Source of the DNA: Actinacidiphila epipremni
GTDB lineage: Bacteria; Actinomycetota; Actinomycetes; Streptomycetales; Streptomycetaceae
Direction: 5' to 3'
DNA length: 64,000 nucleotides
Assembly (NCBI RefSeq): GCF_012034175.1
Contig: NZ_JAATEJ010000014.1
Coordinates: forward strand, 124,001 to 188,000
Part shown: positions 62,140-64,000 of the stretch, in pieces
Numbering within the stretch: the stretch's first letter is position 1
How the letters are laid out: every line of letters starts with the position of its first letter
The notes under the pieces: model-generated
Told to the model about the DNA's origin: nothing
Seen by the model: only the letters and a program-made list of their open reading frames with translations
The model's database searches: none
Position numbers and translations under genes: made by a program

Positions 62140-64000
62140 ATGAAACGCAAGCAGCTCAGACGCATGATCACCGGTGTGCTGACCGCCGGTCTGGTCGCCT
62201 TCGGTCTCACCCCCCTCGCCGGCTCCGCGCACGCCGCCGACCGGCCCGACCTTGCGCTGGGCAAGGCCGCGTCCGCGACCGGGTCCATAGGCGGCTACCC
62301 CGTCTCCCACATCACCGACGGCGACCAGGCGTCGTACTGGGAAGGCCCGACGAACGTCTTCCCGCAGAGCGTCCAGGTCGACCTCGGCGGCAGCGCCGCC
62401 GTCGACCAGGTCGCGCTCACCCTGCCCGCGTCGTGGGAGGCCCGCACCGAGACGCTGAGCGTCGAGGGCAGCGCCGACGGCAGCAGCTACACCACCCTCG
62501 CGCCCTCGCAGCCGCGGCAGTTCAGCCCCGGCGCCGCCGGCAACACCGTGACGCTGAACGTCAGCGCGGCCACCACCCGCTACGTCCGGGTCACCGTCAC
62601 CGCCAATACCGGCTGGCCCGCGGCCCAGTTGTCCGAGCTCCGGGTCTTCGGCACCGTCGCGACCGACCCCGGCGACCCCGGCGACCCGGGCGACCCCGGC
62701 GACCCGGGCGACCCCGGCGACGGCGACGGCGACGGCACCGACCTCGCGCACGGCAAGCCCGCCGAGGCGTCCTCGGCGACGCAGAACTTCGTCGCCGCCA
62801 ACGCCACCGACGGCCAGGTCGGCAGCTACTGGGAGTCGGCCGGCTTCCCCGCGACCCTCACCGCCGAGCTCGGCGCCGACGCCGACCTCACCTCCGTCGT
62901 GGTCAAGCTCAACCCGGACCCGGTGTGGGGCCCGCGCACGCAGAACATCCAGGTGCTCGGCCGCGGCCAGGCCGGCGGCAACTTCACCTCGCTGGCCGCG
63001 CCCGCCACATACAGCTTCAGCCCGTCGGGCAACCAGAACTCGGTGCGCATCCCGGTCCACGGCCGGGCCGCCGACGTGCAGTTGGCGTTCGCGAGCAACA
63101 CCGGCGCGCCCGGCGGCCAGGTCGCCGAGCTCCAGGTGTTCGGCACCCCGGCGCCCAACCCGGACCTCACCGTCACCGCCGTGACCTGGTCGCCGGCCGC
63201 GCCGACCGAGACCGACAGCACGACGGTCAGCGCGACCGTGCGCAACGCCGGCACCGCCGCCTCCCCGGCCACCACCGTGAACGTCAGCGTCGGCGGCGTG
63301 GTCGCCGGCACGGCCTCGGTCGGCGCCCTCGCGCCCGGTGCGACCCAGACGGTCCCGGTCGGCATCGGCAAGCGCGCAACGGGCAGTTACACCGTCACCG
63401 CGGCCGTCGACCCGACCGACGCGGTCATCGAGCTGGACAACGCCAACAACAGCCTGACCCCCGCCGCCAAGCTGGTCGTCGCCCAGGCCCCCGGGCCCGA
63501 CCTCCAGGTGCTCGGCATCACCGCGAGCCCGGCCAACCCCTCCCCCGGCCAGGCGGTCTCCTTCACCGTCGCGGTCCACAACCGCGGCACCACCGCCACC
63601 GGCACGACCACCGTCACCCGCGTCACGGTCGGCTCCACCACCCTCGACACCAGCACCCCGTCGATCGCCGCCGGCGCGACCGACGACCTGCGCGTCCAGG
63701 GCACATGGACCGCGACCGACGGCGGCGCCACCATCACCGCGACGGCCGACGCGACGAACACCGTCGCCGAGACCAACGAGGGCAACAACGCCTTCGCCCA
63801 GGCCATCGTCGTCGGCCGCGGCGCCGCCGTGCCGTTCACCGAATACGAGGCCGAGGCCGGTACGTACACCGGCACGCTGCTGACCAGCGACCCGGCCCGT
63901 ACCTTCGGGCACACCAACTTCGCGACCGAGTCCTCGGGCCGCAAGTCGGTGCGGCTGGACTCCACCGGCCAGTACGTGCAGTTCACCTCGACCGTGCCGA
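62140..64000 (+). CDS. Secreted multidomain discoidin/CARDB protein, C-terminus outside window
   Basis: Open to the right edge for 620 codons, so the catalytic end is missing. A Sec signal (about 1-33) is followed by an F5/8 type C discoidin module (about 38-172), a (Gly-Asp-Pro)n linker, a second discoidin-like module (about 203-343) and two CARDB-type Ig-like modules (VTAVTWSPAAPTETDS and LGITASPANPSPGQAVSF). The last ~55 residues (EYEAEAGTYTGTLL) begin a CBM35-like module. The first discoidin module closely resembles the last domain of the GH87-like enzyme at 22693, ending with the same NTGWPAAQLSE-type block. It is probably a carbohydrate-active enzyme whose catalytic domain lies beyond the edge. 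GAGGAG precedes the ATG. Confidence 0.85.
   Translation, partial: MKRKQLRRMITGVLTAGLVAFGLTPLAGSAHAADRPDLALGKAASATGSIGGYPVSHITDGDQASYWEGPTNVFPQSVQVDLGGSAAVDQVALTLPASWEARTETLSVEGSADGSSYTTLAPSQPRQFSPGAAGNTVTLNVSAATTRYVRVTVTANTGWPAAQLSELRVFGTVATDPGDPGDPGDPGDPGDPGDGDGDGTDLAHGKPAEASSATQNFVAANATDGQVGSYWESAGFPATLTAELGADADLTSVVVKLNPDPVWGPRTQNIQVLGRGQAGGNFTSLAAPATYSFSPSGNQNSVRIPVHGRAADVQLAFASNTGAPGGQVAELQVFGTPAPNPDLTVTAVTWSPAAPTETDSTTVSATVRNAGTAASPATTVNVSVGGVVAGTASVGALAPGATQTVPVGIGKRATGSYTVTAAVDPTDAVIELDNANNSLTPAAKLVVAQAPGPDLQVLGITASPANPSPGQAVSFTVAVHNRGTTATGTTTVTRVTVGSTTLDTSTPSIAAGATDDLRVQGTWTATDGGATITATADATNTVAETNEGNNAFAQAIVVGRGAAVPFTEYEAEAGTYTGTLLTSDPARTFGHTNFATESSGRKSVRLDSTGQYVQFTSTVP
62665..62718. 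repeat. Six 9-base tandem repeats encoding Asp-Pro-Gly
   Basis: Six copies of GACCCCGGC or GACCCGGGC, followed by three GACGGC hexamers to 62736. They encode the acidic linker between the two discoidin modules. Copy number in such linkers is expected to vary between strains. Confidence 0.85.

Noticed and set aside
62080..63912. A 610-codon open frame on the minus strand
   Set aside because: It is antisense to the discoidin/CARDB gene at 62140, whose plus-strand frame has a signal peptide, ribosome site and recognisable domains. The minus frame is Val/Gly/Ala/Arg-rich with no family features, a common artefact of high GC.

Overview
The window is actinobacterial and most like Streptomyces or a close streptomycete relative. 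GC is very high, codon third positions are almost all G or C, and GTG and TTG starts occur. TTA leucine codons are rare: I noted them in two genes (2946-2948 and 21421-21423). The content is typical of the group: Tat-exported glycosidases, a large LuxR-type ATPase regulator, a class I terpene synthase, a methylmalonyl-CoA mutase operon and a PF04672-type methyltransferase. I found no rRNA, tRNA, CRISPR array or insertion sequence.

Layout. 1-9463: a partial unknown gene, msrA, a terpene synthase divergent from a large LAL regulator, a GH55-like beta-1,3-glucanase with a LacI-type palindrome in its promoter, and a PucR regulator. 9464-14593: a 36-residue Cys-containing leader peptide ahead of a DAACS symporter, then a divergent EamA exporter/LysR pair and an NAD(P)-binding protein. 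14646-19718: mutA-mutB-meaB. 19847-22545: a compact three-gene locus with a 23-codon peptide ending in Asn, an M14 carboxypeptidase and a divergent ThiF-like adenylyltransferase with a PqqD-like N-terminus. 22693-32369: a GH87-like alpha-1,3-glucanase and housekeeping or membrane genes (DoxX, MpaB, methyltransferase, DUF4230, YihY, SH3 protein, ABC exporter).

32511-52094 is a coherent catabolic locus built around a divergent IclR regulator. The left arm encodes a secreted beta-helix protein, a Gfo/Idh oxidoreductase, an ABC sugar importer, an epimerase-like protein, a DapA-family aldolase, a D-2-hydroxyacid dehydrogenase and an FAH-family hydrolase. The right arm is a tightly overlapping operon of class III aminotransferase, enolase-superfamily dehydratase, amidohydrolase, SDR and a second beta-helix protein. 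A perfect 9-3-9 inverted repeat sits at the predicted right-arm start site, and an imperfect copy overlaps the iclR start. The enzyme set resembles the oxidative, non-phosphorylating route for 6-deoxy sugars (lactonase, dehydratase, SDR, FAH hydrolase), fed by a secreted polysaccharide-acting pair.

52163-64000: a GNAT acetyltransferase, a secreted GH33-like sialidase with three LamG-like domains, a methyltransferase, a divergent pair of paralogous vWA proteins, a small S53 peptidase, and a large secreted discoidin/CARDB protein that runs off the right edge.

The strongest candidate for an undescribed system is the 19847-22545 locus. It looks like a minimal RiPP or nucleotide-peptide pathway reminiscent of microcin C (ThiF/MccB-like enzyme, precursor with C-terminal Asn), but with an RRE fused to the enzyme and an M14 peptidase in place of the usual export and immunity genes.
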